DNA of 64,000 nucleotides from G942493215 sp942493215 (GCA_942493215.1 OW818670.1:434001-498000); one strand, 5' to 3'; counted from the first letter of the stretch, positions 43,434-52,787 are shown. The notes: generated from the sequence alone by a model not told the origin. Numbers and translations: made by a program.

Positions 43434-43871
43434 CTATCTGCCTTCCCATGGCCAAGGAGAGTCATTCCAAGCCCAAGGGACACTCTTTAAAGCATTACTA
43501 TTTTGTAGTAATGGACCATACTTATTTTCGTATTGATTAGTATAATCTATATTGTGAGAACGATACTGATTGTATAAATCAATAGCACTTTGATCATCAG
43601 GATGAACATCTAAATAAAGATTTAAATCGGTCATCGCAAAACCTAAAGAATCAATATAAGTTAAAATTTGTGCCTGTTCATTCATAGGTGATACTTCAAA
43701 TGGTTTATTTAGTTTATAGCCATTATAAAGTTCGGGAAACATATTACCCCTAATAAATCCCTGATAAGGTTCATATAAGCCCCTAGGATTGGGTTCTTGA
43801 TCATATAATGGCTGATTATAATTATTATTATTGTAATTATAATAATCTTGCATATTTTTATAGTTTTTCAT
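43434..43871 (-). CDS. Fused CotJA-CotJB spore coat protein
   Basis: 145 aa. The N-terminal part has an Asn/Tyr-rich stretch, then the CotJA signature MFPELYNGYK near residue 47. From about residue 65 it is CotJB: a helix IDSLGFAMTDLNLYLDVHPDD, ALDLYN-type helix and the C-terminal W-P-W-E-G. In Bacillus these are two genes. GAGGAGGAATAGT before the ATG at 43871 supports this start. A CATATGATA box at 43889-43897 may be the mother-cell promoter. Confidence 0.82.
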   Translation of the reverse strand: MKNYKNMQDYYNYNNNNYNQPLYDQEPNPRGLYEPYQGFIRGNMFPELYNGYKLNKPFEVSPMNEQAQILTYIDSLGFAMTDLNLYLDVHPDDQSAIDLYNQYRSHNIDYTNQYENKYGPLLQNSNALKSVPWAWNDSPWPWEGR

Positions 43872-43888
43872 ACTATTCCTCCTCGCTT

Positions 43889-43897
43889 TATCATATG
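43889..43897 (-). promoter_or_regulatory. Possible mother-cell sigma -10 box of cotJ
   Basis: Reads CATATGATA on the minus strand, matching CATAnnnTA of sigma-K and close to sigma-E -10 boxes, 18 nt before the cotJ ATG. The -35 match is weak. Confidence 0.4.
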
Positions 43898-43935
43898 ACA
43901 TTAGTTTAGATAGTGATAGGCAATAGCATAAAAAA

Positions 43936-43954
43936 AATAGGAATAAATCCTATT
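43936..43954 (-). terminator. Terminator after the 242-aa gene
   Basis: AATAGGA/TCCTATT stem overlapping the stop, followed by TTTTTT on the minus strand. Confidence 0.75.
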
Positions 43955-44678
43955 GATTATCTAATACTTTAGTAGGTGAACATTCATCCATATTTATAAA
44001 TCTGCCTAATCCCTTTAAAGTTAGACAACTAGCTTGAAGTTGTAAAATTATTTTTTGAATATCCCGGCTAGATAACATTTTACTTTGCTTCTTTATAAGA
44101 CCAGATTGTTCAAGTTGTGCAATATCAACCATTGCTTCTATTGATTGGGCCATTACTGGGAAAATAAAGCTTTTACTTTCCTTATCATATTGCCCAGTAA
44201 GCGTTGGATATAAAGTTTTGATTACTTCGCCAATGTATTCTCTAGATATTTCTTTACCTTCATCTCTTATAAAGCCAGATTGTATTAATCTCATCTTCAT
44301 TAATTCTGGTTTTATTGATAACTGTGTAGATGGTAAAACAAATTGTTTTTGTTCTTCATCAAATAACACAGCAAAAGCTTTATTTGAATAAACTCCACCT
44401 ATTTTCACTGTTGCGCTAACTAATTTACATAATTGTTGTTCTTCACAACTTCCAAAAATAGGCCCACGATCACCAAAATCCCTATGGAGATGATCATCTT
44501 TACAAGTATTCACTCTAAAGTGGTTCCAAGCTATACCCATCATTGTTTTTCTGGGAGTTGATGTTTTCTCAATAATAAATGGCCTATAATCTATACCAGC
44601 TACTACATTACCTTTCTCATCAAAATTAGACACAATTGCAATATAAAAGAGTCTCTTATCATTTTCACTGCTTATCAT
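43950..44678 (-). CDS. Hypothetical protein, 242 aa
   Basis: Soluble protein with a Cys/His-containing stretch near residues 58-85 (TCKDDHLHRDFGDRG, SCEEQQLC) and a helical C-terminal half. I do not recognise a family; the Cys/His pattern could bind metal. GGAGG precedes the ATG. It lies between the cotJ operon and zinc-ribbon gene 2, each with its own terminator. Confidence 0.6.
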   Translation of the reverse strand: MISSENDKRLFYIAIVSNFDEKGNVVAGIDYRPFIIEKTSTPRKTMMGIAWNHFRVNTCKDDHLHRDFGDRGPIFGSCEEQQLCKLVSATVKIGGVYSNKAFAVLFDEEQKQFVLPSTQLSIKPELMKMRLIQSGFIRDEGKEISREYIGEVIKTLYPTLTGQYDKESKSFIFPVMAQSIEAMVDIAQLEQSGLIKKQSKMLSSRDIQKIILQLQASCLTLKGLGRFINMDECSPTKVLDNQ

Positions 44679-44719
44679 CTTGTTATTCCTCCATATAAGT
44701 TATATATTCTATCAAAAAA

Positions 44720-44740
44720 AGAAGAATATTGCAAGAATAT
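44720..44740 (-). terminator. Second tandem terminator of zinc-ribbon gene 2
   Basis: AATATTCTT pairs with AAGAAATATT (one bulged base) across a short loop, followed by CTTTTTTT on the minus strand. Confidence 0.5.
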
Positions 44741-44758
44741 TTCTTATTAAACAAAAAA

Positions 44759-44780
44759 ACAAGAATATAAATATTCTTGT
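44759..44780 (-). terminator. Terminator of zinc-ribbon gene 2
   Basis: ACAAGAATA/TATTCTTGT stem with a 4-nt loop and TTTTTTTG tail. Confidence 0.7.
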
Positions 44781-44793
44781 TATTATCTGTTAA

Positions 44794-44979
44794 CTATTCA
44801 GATCTTCTGCCATCACGGTTGCCACGAGAAGCTTTTCTTGCATCACGGCAAGCTTTACATCTTGTAGGTTCATTTTGAAAACCTTTTTCAGCGTAGAAAG
44901 CTTGTTCGCCAGCAGTGAAAACGAATTCAGCACCACAATCTTTACAAGTTAAAGTCTTATCTTTATAATTTTCTGTCAT
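44794..44979 (-). CDS. Small zinc-ribbon protein (paralogue of 18983-19309)
   Basis: 61 aa; the whole protein is the zf-trcl-type domain: LTCKDCGAEF, QAFYAEKGF, RCKACRDARK, then a short basic tail with RGNRDGRR. It shares most of its core with the protein at 18983 but lacks the repeat tail. AAAGGAGGT precedes the ATG, and the leader of about 84 nt parallels that of the paralogue. Nucleic-acid binding is a guess. Confidence 0.82.
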   Translation of the reverse strand: MTENYKDKTLTCKDCGAEFVFTAGEQAFYAEKGFQNEPTRCKACRDARKASRGNRDGRRSE

Positions 44980-45069
44980 TGTCTAGACCTCCTTTTTTTG
45001 AAATTTGATTTAATACTTATTTAGGACTCCAAAAAAGGGAAGCGACGAAATAATTTTTAAACCAATATT

Positions 45070-45098
45070 AATTTAACATACTTTATGCAAATATGCAA
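45070..45098 (-). promoter_or_regulatory. Promoter of zinc-ribbon gene 2
   Basis: On the minus strand: TTGCAT, a 17-bp spacer and TAAATT with TATG extension. AAAGTATGTTAAA is identical to the promoter at 18863-18891. Confidence 0.55.
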
Positions 45099-45246
45099 GC
45101 ATTTTATTATAAAATATGTATTATTTACCATTTTATGTCAAGTATTAAACCTTTTCACTAATATTATAGCTAAATATTGTCTTTTTATACCTAATTATTA
45201 CTTTCACTCAAATAAAATAAATGTATATAATAGTTTGAGGTGAAAT

Positions 45247-46239
45247 ATGAAAAGTATTTTATTACTTTTTGGAGGGAATTCTCCAGAGCATGATGTTTCA
45301 TGCAATTCTGCCAAATCTATTTTAAAAAATATTGATAAAGATTTATTTAATATTACCGCAGTTGGTATTAGCCATAATAATGAGTGGTATATATTTGAAG
45401 ATGATTATAATAATATTAATTCTGATTGGTTAGATAATCCCAATCTTGATAAAGTAATGGACATTGTTAATTTTATTAAAAATTTTGATCTGGTTTTTCC
45501 TATTATTCATGGGATTACTGGTGAAGATGGTAAATTACAAGGCTTTTTAGAATTATTTAATATTAACTATGTTGGAAGTAACAGCAAAAGTAGCGCTAAC
45601 GGACTGGATAAAGTTGTAACTAAGATTCTTTATAATAGTGCTGATATTCCGCAAATACCATATAATGTTATTTATAATAAAGATGATATTGAACATATAA
45701 CTATTAATTATCCTGTAATCATTAAACCAGCTAATGGTGGTTCTTCCGTTGGAATTAGTATTGCCAATAGTAAAGAAGAACTATTAATAGCATTAGATAC
45801 AGCTTTTAAATATGATAAAAAAATTATTATTGAAAACTTTATTGACGCTATGGAATTAGAATGTTCTATTTTAGAAAAAGATAATGAGATTATGGCTTCT
45901 ACTATTGGTCAAATTATTCCTTGTAATAAATTCTATGATTATGAAGCTAAATATCTGAAAGAATCACAAATCATCATTCCCGCCCATATTACTATTGAAT
46001 TAAGTAAACAAATTAAAGATTTAGCTATTAAAGCTTTTAAAACAATTGAAGGAAAAGATTTAGCACGTATTGATTTCTTATATGATAAAAATAATAATCA
46101 ACTTTATTTAAATGAAATAAATACTCTACCCGGATTTACCACTATTAGTATGTATCCTAAATTATTAATTTATGATGGAATTAGTTATAAAGATCTTATA
46201 ACTATTCTAATTACCAATAACTTAAAAAATACTAAGTAA
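45247..46239 (+). CDS. ddl: D-alanine--D-alanine ligase
   Basis: ATP-grasp ligase making the D-Ala-D-Ala end of the peptidoglycan stem. LLFGGNSPEHDVS at the N terminus, FPIIHGITGEDG near residue 90, PANGGSSVG near 160, FYDYEAKY near 230 with the Tyr of D-Ala (not D-lactate) ligases, and NEINTLPGF near 292. TATAAT at 45227 and GAGGTGAAAT precede the ATG. It is monocistronic and convergent with an ABC-F gene. Confidence 0.94.
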   Translation: MKSILLLFGGNSPEHDVSCNSAKSILKNIDKDLFNITAVGISHNNEWYIFEDDYNNINSDWLDNPNLDKVMDIVNFIKNFDLVFPIIHGITGEDGKLQGFLELFNINYVGSNSKSSANGLDKVVTKILYNSADIPQIPYNVIYNKDDIEHITINYPVIIKPANGGSSVGISIANSKEELLIALDTAFKYDKKIIIENFIDAMELECSILEKDNEIMASTIGQIIPCNKFYDYEAKYLKESQIIIPAHITIELSKQIKDLAIKAFKTIEGKDLARIDFLYDKNNNQLYLNEINTLPGFTTISMYPKLLIYDGISYKDLITILITNNLKNTK

Positions 46240-46249
46240 TTAGTATTTT
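46226..46249. terminator. Bidirectional terminator overlapping the ddl stop codon
   Basis: 10-bp stem AAAATACTAA/TTAGTATTTT with loop GTAA. The loop and stem contain the ddl TAA, and the far end abuts the stop of the convergent ABC-F gene. Confidence 0.8.
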
Positions 46250-47856
46250 TATTTGCTATTTAATTGTTCATAGTGTAGTAATAACTCATCTGAATAATTA
46301 GTAATTCTTCCACTTGGTAAGATTAACATTCTATCAATACCAATGCTTCTAACAAATGATGAATTATGACTAACTAATATTATGGTTCCTTCATAATCAC
46401 GAAAATTCTCACCAATAATTTTTTGGGTTTCAGGATCTAAATGATTAGTTGGCTCATCTAATAGTAATAAATTTGCTTTTTTAAGTATTACTTTACATAA
46501 GGAAATACGGGCTCTTTCGCCTGGTGATAAGACATTCGCTTTTTTAAAAACATCATCATCAAAGAAAAGAAAGCTACCTAAGATGGTACGTAATTCTTTA
46601 TCACTATACTCTTCACTATCAACATTTTCTAAAACCGTTTTATCTAAGTCTAAAGCTTCTTGTTCTTGAGCATAATAAGCAAATTCAGTTTTACTACCAT
46701 AATTAATGGTACCTGACCATGGTTGTAATTGATTAATTAACAATTTTAGTAAGGTCGATTTACCAATACCATTTTCACCAACAATTAGAAATCTTTCTTT
46801 ACTATTAATTATAAATGATAAATTATCAATTAATTTTTCTTTATAACCAAATGACAAATTATTAACTTTCAATGGTATTTTAGATCCTTCTTGATGAGGC
46901 TTTAATTTAATCTTTACCCGTTTTAAAGTTTTGTCGCGAACTTCCATTTGAGACATCTTTTTAGTAAGCATCTTTTCTCTACTTTGGGCAATACGTTTTC
47001 TTTTACCTGAAGAATTAGAGTACTGTAAAACAAAGTCTCTTATTTTAGCTACCTCTTTTTCTTGTCGTTCAATTAATAGTTCTTTATTTTTTTGGTCATT
47101 AGCGAGCTTCTTTTGATAATCACTGTAATTACCCGTGTAAACAACTATCTTATGAGTAGCTTTATTAATATATAAGATCTTATTAACAATTCTATCCAAA
47201 AATGCTACATCATGAGATATTATTAATACTGTACCCTTATAATGCTCTAAATAATTAGTTATATATTCTCTAGTTTCATTATCTAGGTGATTAGTTGGTT
47301 CATCTAGTAGTAAGATTTCAGGTTTAGAATATAGAAGATGAACAAAAGCTATTTTGGATTTTTGTCCACCTGATAGTTTAGATAATTGCATATCTAATAA
47401 TCCCATATCTATTTGCATATTACTTATAATATCCATAAGAATGTTTTCAGCATTATATACATCATAATACTCTAATAATTCTTGGACATTACCTATTCTT
47501 TTTAACACTCTTTCTTGTTCTTTAGTATCAGTAGTGATTGCTACCTTATTATAAAGATCAGTTAGTTCATCTCTTAATTTATCGATTGGTCGTGCCTGCA
47601 TTAAATAATCTAAAACCGTTAGTTTCTTATCATCTAATGATATTACTTGTGGTAAATAACCAATCCTTAATTTCTTATCAATAATGATATGACCACTATC
47701 TAAACTAATATTATTTAGAAGAACGTTAAAGAAAGTAGTTTTACCAGCACCATTAACACCAACAATTCCTACTTTATCATTGTCATTAATTTGAAAATCA
47801 GCATCTTCATAGATGGTTTCCAAATTAAATTTTAAATTCATCTTTATCCCACGCAT
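46249..47856 (-). CDS. ABC-F ATPase
   Basis: 535-aa tandem-ABC protein without membrane segments. Both Walker A motifs are intact (GVNGAGKTT near residue 33 and GENGIGKST near 360), as are LSGGQ/LSPGE signatures and two LLDEPTNHLD motifs. A charged linker lies between. ABC-F proteins rescue ribosomes or give antibiotic protection; the subfamily is not clear here. Start is the ATG at 47856 behind GGTGATATT, with a second ATG at codon 6. Confidence 0.88.
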   Translation of the reverse strand: MRGIKMNLKFNLETIYEDADFQINDNDKVGIVGVNGAGKTTFFNVLLNNISLDSGHIIIDKKLRIGYLPQVISLDDKKLTVLDYLMQARPIDKLRDELTDLYNKVAITTDTKEQERVLKRIGNVQELLEYYDVYNAENILMDIISNMQIDMGLLDMQLSKLSGGQKSKIAFVHLLYSKPEILLLDEPTNHLDNETREYITNYLEHYKGTVLIISHDVAFLDRIVNKILYINKATHKIVVYTGNYSDYQKKLANDQKNKELLIERQEKEVAKIRDFVLQYSNSSGKRKRIAQSREKMLTKKMSQMEVRDKTLKRVKIKLKPHQEGSKIPLKVNNLSFGYKEKLIDNLSFIINSKERFLIVGENGIGKSTLLKLLINQLQPWSGTINYGSKTEFAYYAQEQEALDLDKTVLENVDSEEYSDKELRTILGSFLFFDDDVFKKANVLSPGERARISLCKVILKKANLLLLDEPTNHLDPETQKIIGENFRDYEGTIILVSHNSSFVRSIGIDRMLILPSGRITNYSDELLLHYEQLNSK

Positions 47857-47896
47857 AATATCACCATTGTTTTATTTTATCATAATTCAAAGAAAA

Positions 47897-47916
47897 AAGT
47901 CTATTTAAATAGACTT
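47897..47916 (-). terminator. Terminator of typA
   Basis: Perfect 20-bp palindrome AAGTCTATTTAAATAGACTT followed by TTTTCTTTG, touching the typA stop. Confidence 0.75.
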
Positions 47917-49738
47917 ATTCACCTTTACGCATATCATATTTCTTACGATCATTAGCGTTTAACACCTTTTTTCGTAATCTAATACTAGCAGGTGTTACTT
48001 CAACTAATTCATCGAAATTAATATAGTCTAAAGCATATTCTAGGGTTATTGGACGAGGTCTTTTTAAAACAACTGTATGATCACTACCAGAAGCTCGCAT
48101 ATTTGTTAATTGTTTACCTTTAACAACATTAACCGCTAAATCATTATCCCGATTACATTCACCAACTATCATACCTTCGTATACTTCAGTACCTGGCTCA
48201 ATAAACATAACGCCACGGTCTTCTAATTGACCAATACCATATGCAGTTGCTTTACCATTTTCCATTGATACTAGAACGCCTAAACCACGTTCACCAATAA
48301 CAATATTCTCATATGGACGATATTCTCTAAAGCTATGATTAATAATACCATAACCTTTAGTCATCGTCATAAAATCAGTTGTAAAACCAATTAATCCTCG
48401 TGATGGAATTAAGTAAACTAAGCGTACTTGATTATTAACATTAGTCATATTTTCCATAGTAGCACCACGAAGACCCAATTTTTCAATTACCGTACCAACA
48501 GAATCTTCTGGTACTTCAATTTGTAATTCTTCATATGGTTCACATTTAACGCCATCTATTTCTTTTACAATAACAACTGGTTTAGATACTTGTATTTCAT
48601 AACCTTCACGACGCATATTTTCAATTAAAATACCTAAGTGTAATTCTCCACGACCTGATACTGTCCATGATTCAGAATCACCATCAGATACTCTAAGTGA
48701 TACATCTCGTTCTGTTTCTTTAAATAAACGTTCAGAAATTTTACGAGCAGTTAAAAATTTACCTTCACGACCAGCAAAGGGACTATTGTTAACAGCAAAA
48801 GTCATTTGTAAAGTAGGTTCATCAATTCTTAATACTGGTAAAGCTTCTTCTTTACTTATCTCACAAATTGTTTCACCAACACTAATATCAGGTAAACCGG
48901 CAATGGCAATAATATCACCACTCTCAGCTTCCTCTATTTCAATTCTTTTTAAACCTAAAAAGCCAAACATTTTTTGAATTCTAAATTGTTTAATACTACC
49001 ATCTAAACGAACACATGATACCATTTCATTAGTCTTAATTTTTCCTCTTTTAACACGACCAATACCAATTCTTCCAACATAATCATTATAATCTAATAAG
49101 GCTGGTTGAAATTGTAAGCTACCTTCAGTATCAATATTGGGTGCTGGAACATATTTAATAACAGTATCCAAGATTGGATCCATTGTTTCTGCTTGAGTTG
49201 TAATATCTGGATCCATACTAGAAGTCCCGTTTATACCTGATGCATATACAACTGGGAAGTCTAATTGATCTAGATCAGCTCCTAATTCAATAAATAAATC
49301 AATTACTTCATCTACTACTTGGGTTGGACGAGCTGATTCTTTATCTATTTTATTAACAACAACAATTGGTGTTACTTTAGCTTCTAATGCCTTTTTTAAA
49401 ACAAATCTAGTTTGTGGCATAGTACCTTCATAAGCATCAACCACGAGTAAAACACCATCTACCATATTCATAATACGTTCAACTTCACCACCAAAATCGG
49501 CGTGACCTGGAGTATCTAAAATATTAATTCGATAGCCTTTATAATTAATAGCTGTAGTTTTAGCTAATATGGTTATTCCTCTTTCTCTTTCAATCGCATT
49601 AGAATCCATAACACAATCTACAACTTCTTCATTTTCTCTAAAAGTTCCTGACATCTGTAATAGTTTATCTACTAATGTTGTTTTGCCATGGTCAACATGG
49701 GCAATAATAGCAATATTTCGAATATTCTTCATGAACAT
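47915..49738 (-). CDS. typA: GTP-binding protein TypA/BipA
   Basis: Translational GTPase related to EF-G, acting on ribosomes in stress and large-subunit assembly. AHVDHGKTT near residue 13, RERGITI, DTPGHADFGGE near 80 and NKID near 133. The C-terminal BipA-specific domain includes ENGKATAYGIGQLEDRG. The length of 607 aa is typical. Own terminator; upstream spacing allows a single-gene unit. Confidence 0.95.
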   Translation of the reverse strand: MFMKNIRNIAIIAHVDHGKTTLVDKLLQMSGTFRENEEVVDCVMDSNAIERERGITILAKTTAINYKGYRINILDTPGHADFGGEVERIMNMVDGVLLVVDAYEGTMPQTRFVLKKALEAKVTPIVVVNKIDKESARPTQVVDEVIDLFIELGADLDQLDFPVVYASGINGTSSMDPDITTQAETMDPILDTVIKYVPAPNIDTEGSLQFQPALLDYNDYVGRIGIGRVKRGKIKTNEMVSCVRLDGSIKQFRIQKMFGFLGLKRIEIEEAESGDIIAIAGLPDISVGETICEISKEEALPVLRIDEPTLQMTFAVNNSPFAGREGKFLTARKISERLFKETERDVSLRVSDGDSESWTVSGRGELHLGILIENMRREGYEIQVSKPVVIVKEIDGVKCEPYEELQIEVPEDSVGTVIEKLGLRGATMENMTNVNNQVRLVYLIPSRGLIGFTTDFMTMTKGYGIINHSFREYRPYENIVIGERGLGVLVSMENGKATAYGIGQLEDRGVMFIEPGTEVYEGMIVGECNRDNDLAVNVVKGKQLTNMRASGSDHTVVLKRPRPITLEYALDYINFDELVEVTPASIRLRKKVLNANDRKKYDMRKGE

Positions 49739-49828
49739 ACACTTCTTCCTAACTGACGCATTATATCATACCTTAATTAAAATGTAAATACACTATTAAT
49801 AGTATTACCATTATATCTAAAGAAAAAA

Positions 49829-49848
49829 CATTTAGAATAGTCTAAATG
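49829..49848 (-). terminator. Terminator of the 82-aa gene
   Basis: CATTTAGA/TCTAAATG stem with a 4-nt loop overlapping the stop, then TTTTTTCTTT on the minus strand. Confidence 0.7.
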
Positions 49849-50080
49849 CCCTTATATAGTCTCTTTCCATTCTATTTGGATGCTTTGAATCAATACTCGT
49901 TTGTTCAATTGTAACAATTGGTTCAATTCTTCCATTAAAACCATAATCTGAAAGAATTATCATGCGTGTTCTAATACATCGACTCTCAACTCCATTAATT
50001 CGACGGGTTACTCTTTGAAGCTGACGACCTGTTAAGACTTGAGAAACTACTGGCGAAATTGCCACTCTAGCTGTTGACAC
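49832..50080 (-). CDS. Hypothetical 82-aa basic protein
   Basis: Arg-rich soluble protein with beta-strand-like patterns (TRMIILSDYGF, EPIVTIEQT); no family recognised. The start is GTG at 50080, 9 nt after GGAGG. An out-of-frame ATG lies only 4 nt after the same GGAGG and would give a 12-residue peptide, so it competes with or regulates this start. Confidence 0.55.
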   Translation of the reverse strand: MSTARVAISPVVSQVLTGRQLQRVTRRINGVESRCIRTRMIILSDYGFNGRIEPIVTIEQTSIDSKHPNRMERDYIRAFRLF

Positions 50081-50199
50081 AACATACTACCTCCTACTGC
50101 TTTAATTACTTATATTTTAACACAATCATCAAAAATGCACACTAAAAATCTTTATTATAATGACAATATAGGTTATAATTATTAAATATAGGTGATTAA

Positions 50200-50799
50200 A
50201 TGAGAAAATTAGGAGTAATTTTGCTTTTGTTTTTATTAAATATAGGCTCTGTCAGTGCAACTAATAATAGACTGCCTGTTACCCTTAGTGCTTGTGTTGA
50301 TGGTGATACAGCTAAATTTATATTAGATGATAAAGTCATTACCGCTCGTTTTCTAGCTATAGATACCCCCGAAAGTGTTAGTCCTAAAGTAAAACCCGAA
50401 CCATTTGGTAAAGAAGCTAGTAATTATACCTGTAAGGCGTTAAAGAATGCTAACACAATTGAGATAGAATATGATACTAACAGTGATAAAACAGATAAAT
50501 ATAACCGCCAATTAGTATGGGTATTTATTGATAATTATTTATTACAAAATCAAATAATAAAAGAAGGATTAGGAGAAGTTGCTTATCTTTATGGTGACTA
50601 TAAATATACTCCTACTCTAGAAGATAGTGAAGCTATAGCTAAAGCTAATAAAGTAGGAATGTGGAGTGATGATGAAGAAAGTAATAATAACTTATTACTT
50701 ATAATAGGGATAATTATTACATTGATACTATTTCTATTGTCATCCAAGCTTACATCTAAACAAAAAAAGATATTAAAGAGTATTAAAAACAGCATATAA
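50200..50799 (+). CDS. Secreted or surface-anchored thermonuclease-like protein
   Basis: 199-aa SNase-fold nuclease: N-terminal signal peptide (about residues 1-21), CVDGDTAKF, ARFLAIDTPES near residue 48, EPFGKEAS, and DKYNRQLVWV with the catalytic Arg. A C-terminal hydrophobic segment (about 165-183) followed by Lys residues would anchor it in the membrane. It cleaves DNA or RNA outside the cell. AGGTGATTAA precedes the ATG. Confidence 0.87.
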   Translation: MRKLGVILLLFLLNIGSVSATNNRLPVTLSACVDGDTAKFILDDKVITARFLAIDTPESVSPKVKPEPFGKEASNYTCKALKNANTIEIEYDTNSDKTDKYNRQLVWVFIDNYLLQNQIIKEGLGEVAYLYGDYKYTPTLEDSEAIAKANKVGMWSDDEESNNNLLLIIGIIITLILFLLSSKLTSKQKKILKSIKNSI

Positions 50800-50812
50800 A
50801 TTATGCTGTTTT
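50786..50812. terminator. Bidirectional terminator
   Basis: 11-bp stem AAAACAGCATA/TATGCTGTTTT with a 5-nt loop, overlapping the nuclease stop and facing the convergent amidase gene. Confidence 0.8.
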
Positions 50813-50813
50813 T

Positions 50814-52097
50814 TTAATTATTCCAACCGTATATTTTAATTAGTCTTCTATTAGGATAATTATAAGCTGATAATGGATAATTTTCACGATCAACAGAGTT
50901 TGATCCAATTAAAATTTCTACTACTTTGCCATCTTTTTTAATTACATCTGTTACAATAACTGTATGTGAATAACTACCTACTGGTCCTACTTGAATTATG
51001 TCACCAGGTTCTGCCATATACATATTAGCATCAACTTTAGCACACATACCATAACCCTTATTATACTTGGCATAAGAATAAAATTGATTAACTCCTGTCC
51101 ATGAATAACTTCGTCCTTGCGCAACTGCAGCTTCATTTACCGCACTACTATAATATTTCCATTGTTGCCCTATTGATCCATTATAATCCATTGGTATACC
51201 ACCAGCTAAAATGGCTTGTGAGGCATAATTATTACAATTACCACCAAGTGTATCAAAAGACAACCAATCACTATTACGTTTATTAATCCATTCTTTAGCA
51301 TAAGCAGATGCCTTTTGCCGATCATAAGGATTATCACAAGTAGGTTTAGTACTAACCTCCCCACTAACATAAGATGCATATTCTTTACTTAAAGTATTGA
51401 GTGAACTTTTTACATCAAATAAAACACTATCTCTTAAATTAGTTAAATCATTCATAACTAAATCTTTAGTCTTATCACTCTTTGTATAACTATCATTAAT
51501 CATCTTATAAAAATCATCAACTTTTTCATAAGATACAACCTTATAATCATTATCAACTTTTCTTAATGTTATTTTATTTTCAATATCATAACTACTTGAT
51601 GGTGTATCTTTAATAAAATTAAATCTTATTGTATTACTTTCATTAAAAGTAATAACTAAATCATTATTAGTTTCAGTAACATTAGTATATTCAATATCAT
51701 AAGAACAACTAGCAAATGATAAATCATTAGATTGTGACGCTCTAATATCAACTAATAAAGAAAGAGCTGTCTGCGTAATTTGTGCTTGTTCATACGCACT
51801 TGAATCAAATAAATCAGTTACATCATAAGCATAAAGTTCTTTCATTGAACGATAATATAAATCCATCAATGTTAAAATAACTTTTTGGGCTTTAGAATTA
51901 ATTTCATTTTTTACTTTCTTATCATAACTAATCTTACTTATAAAAGATGTAATTACCTTCTCCCCCTTATCACTATTATCTATATTAGTATCACCAAAAA
52001 AATTACTCTTTAATGCATAAAAAGCCCCACAACCAACTAATAATATTAGTATAAATACAAATATTGGTCCTTTTTTCATTTTTCTTTTTCTGGCCAT
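50814..52097 (-). CDS. Amidase-domain protein with signal anchor
   Basis: About 427 aa. An N-terminal basic stretch and one membrane helix (about 10-30) are followed by a helical region of about 240 aa and a C-terminal Amidase_6-like domain. That domain has GNCNNYASQ near residue 293 (candidate catalytic Cys), then GDIIQV and SHTVIVTDV with the His. Probably cell-wall or peptide hydrolysis outside the membrane. The ATG at 52097 follows AGGTGATGATT. Third gene after a Nudix and a membrane protein gene. Confidence 0.8.
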   Translation of the reverse strand: MARKRKMKKGPIFVFILILLVGCGAFYALKSNFFGDTNIDNSDKGEKVITSFISKISYDKKVKNEINSKAQKVILTLMDLYYRSMKELYAYDVTDLFDSSAYEQAQITQTALSLLVDIRASQSNDLSFASCSYDIEYTNVTETNNDLVITFNESNTIRFNFIKDTPSSSYDIENKITLRKVDNDYKVVSYEKVDDFYKMINDSYTKSDKTKDLVMNDLTNLRDSVLFDVKSSLNTLSKEYASYVSGEVSTKPTCDNPYDRQKASAYAKEWINKRNSDWLSFDTLGGNCNNYASQAILAGGIPMDYNGSIGQQWKYYSSAVNEAAVAQGRSYSWTGVNQFYSYAKYNKGYGMCAKVDANMYMAEPGDIIQVGPVGSYSHTVIVTDVIKKDGKVVEILIGSNSVDRENYPLSAYNYPNRRLIKIYGWNN

Positions 52098-52106
52098 AAT
52101 CATCAC

Positions 52107-52787
52107 CTAATCATCATATTTTTTTAATATTTTATGATACTCTCTTTTTCCTTCTTTAATCCATTTACGATAACTTACTGATGATGGTTGGTAAGCAAAG
52201 AAGTCATAATAACCATCAGCTTTAACATTAATAGCAATAATAAAGCTACTTATGTAATTATTCAAATCTTTATAAACACACAATAATCGATTATGGTCAC
52301 CTGCTGTTATACCATCATTTTCCTTTATACTCCACATAATACGCAAAGGTAAGTACTTAGTCGTACCAGCCGCAATGTCAAGGGTTGTAAAGAGTTTTTG
52401 ATTTTTTTTTGGGTCATTATGTTGAGAACCATGTAATTGCTCTGTTGTCATTAAATTATAAAACTTAATATTAGTTGCTACACCATAACCAATATTTTTT
52501 AGAATCATATTACTATATATAACATTTTTCTTGTCGGTCTCAATAATCGTTTCAATGGATTTATCCGGATGTAATTCACGGTAATTGTTGCCTAAAACAG
52601 TTAAATTATAACGACATTCATCAATACTATCAAGTGCTTCAAGCTCATCTAAAATTAGATGTGGTTGATGATTCTCCCTTGCTTGAACTTTAATACGCTT
52701 ATTAACCGTATATATGGTCACGAACACGGGAATAGCAATTGATAAAAAAGAATATAACAAATTAATCGACAAAGCATCCATTTTCAT
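52107..52787 (-). CDS. Membrane-anchored protein of unknown function
   Basis: 226 aa with one N-terminal membrane helix (about residues 8-26) and a beta-rich soluble domain that contains MILKNIGYGVATNIKF, a pattern common in such anchored proteins. No function known. It overlaps the Nudix gene end by 26 nt, and its stop is about 10 nt before the amidase start, so all three are co-translated. Confidence 0.65.
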   Translation of the reverse strand: MKMDALSINLLYSFLSIAIPVFVTIYTVNKRIKVQARENHQPHLILDELEALDSIDECRYNLTVLGNNYRELHPDKSIETIIETDKKNVIYSNMILKNIGYGVATNIKFYNLMTTEQLHGSQHNDPKKNQKLFTTLDIAAGTTKYLPLRIMWSIKENDGITAGDHNRLLCVYKDLNNYISSFIIAINVKADGYYDFFAYQPSSVSYRKWIKEGKREYHKILKKYDD

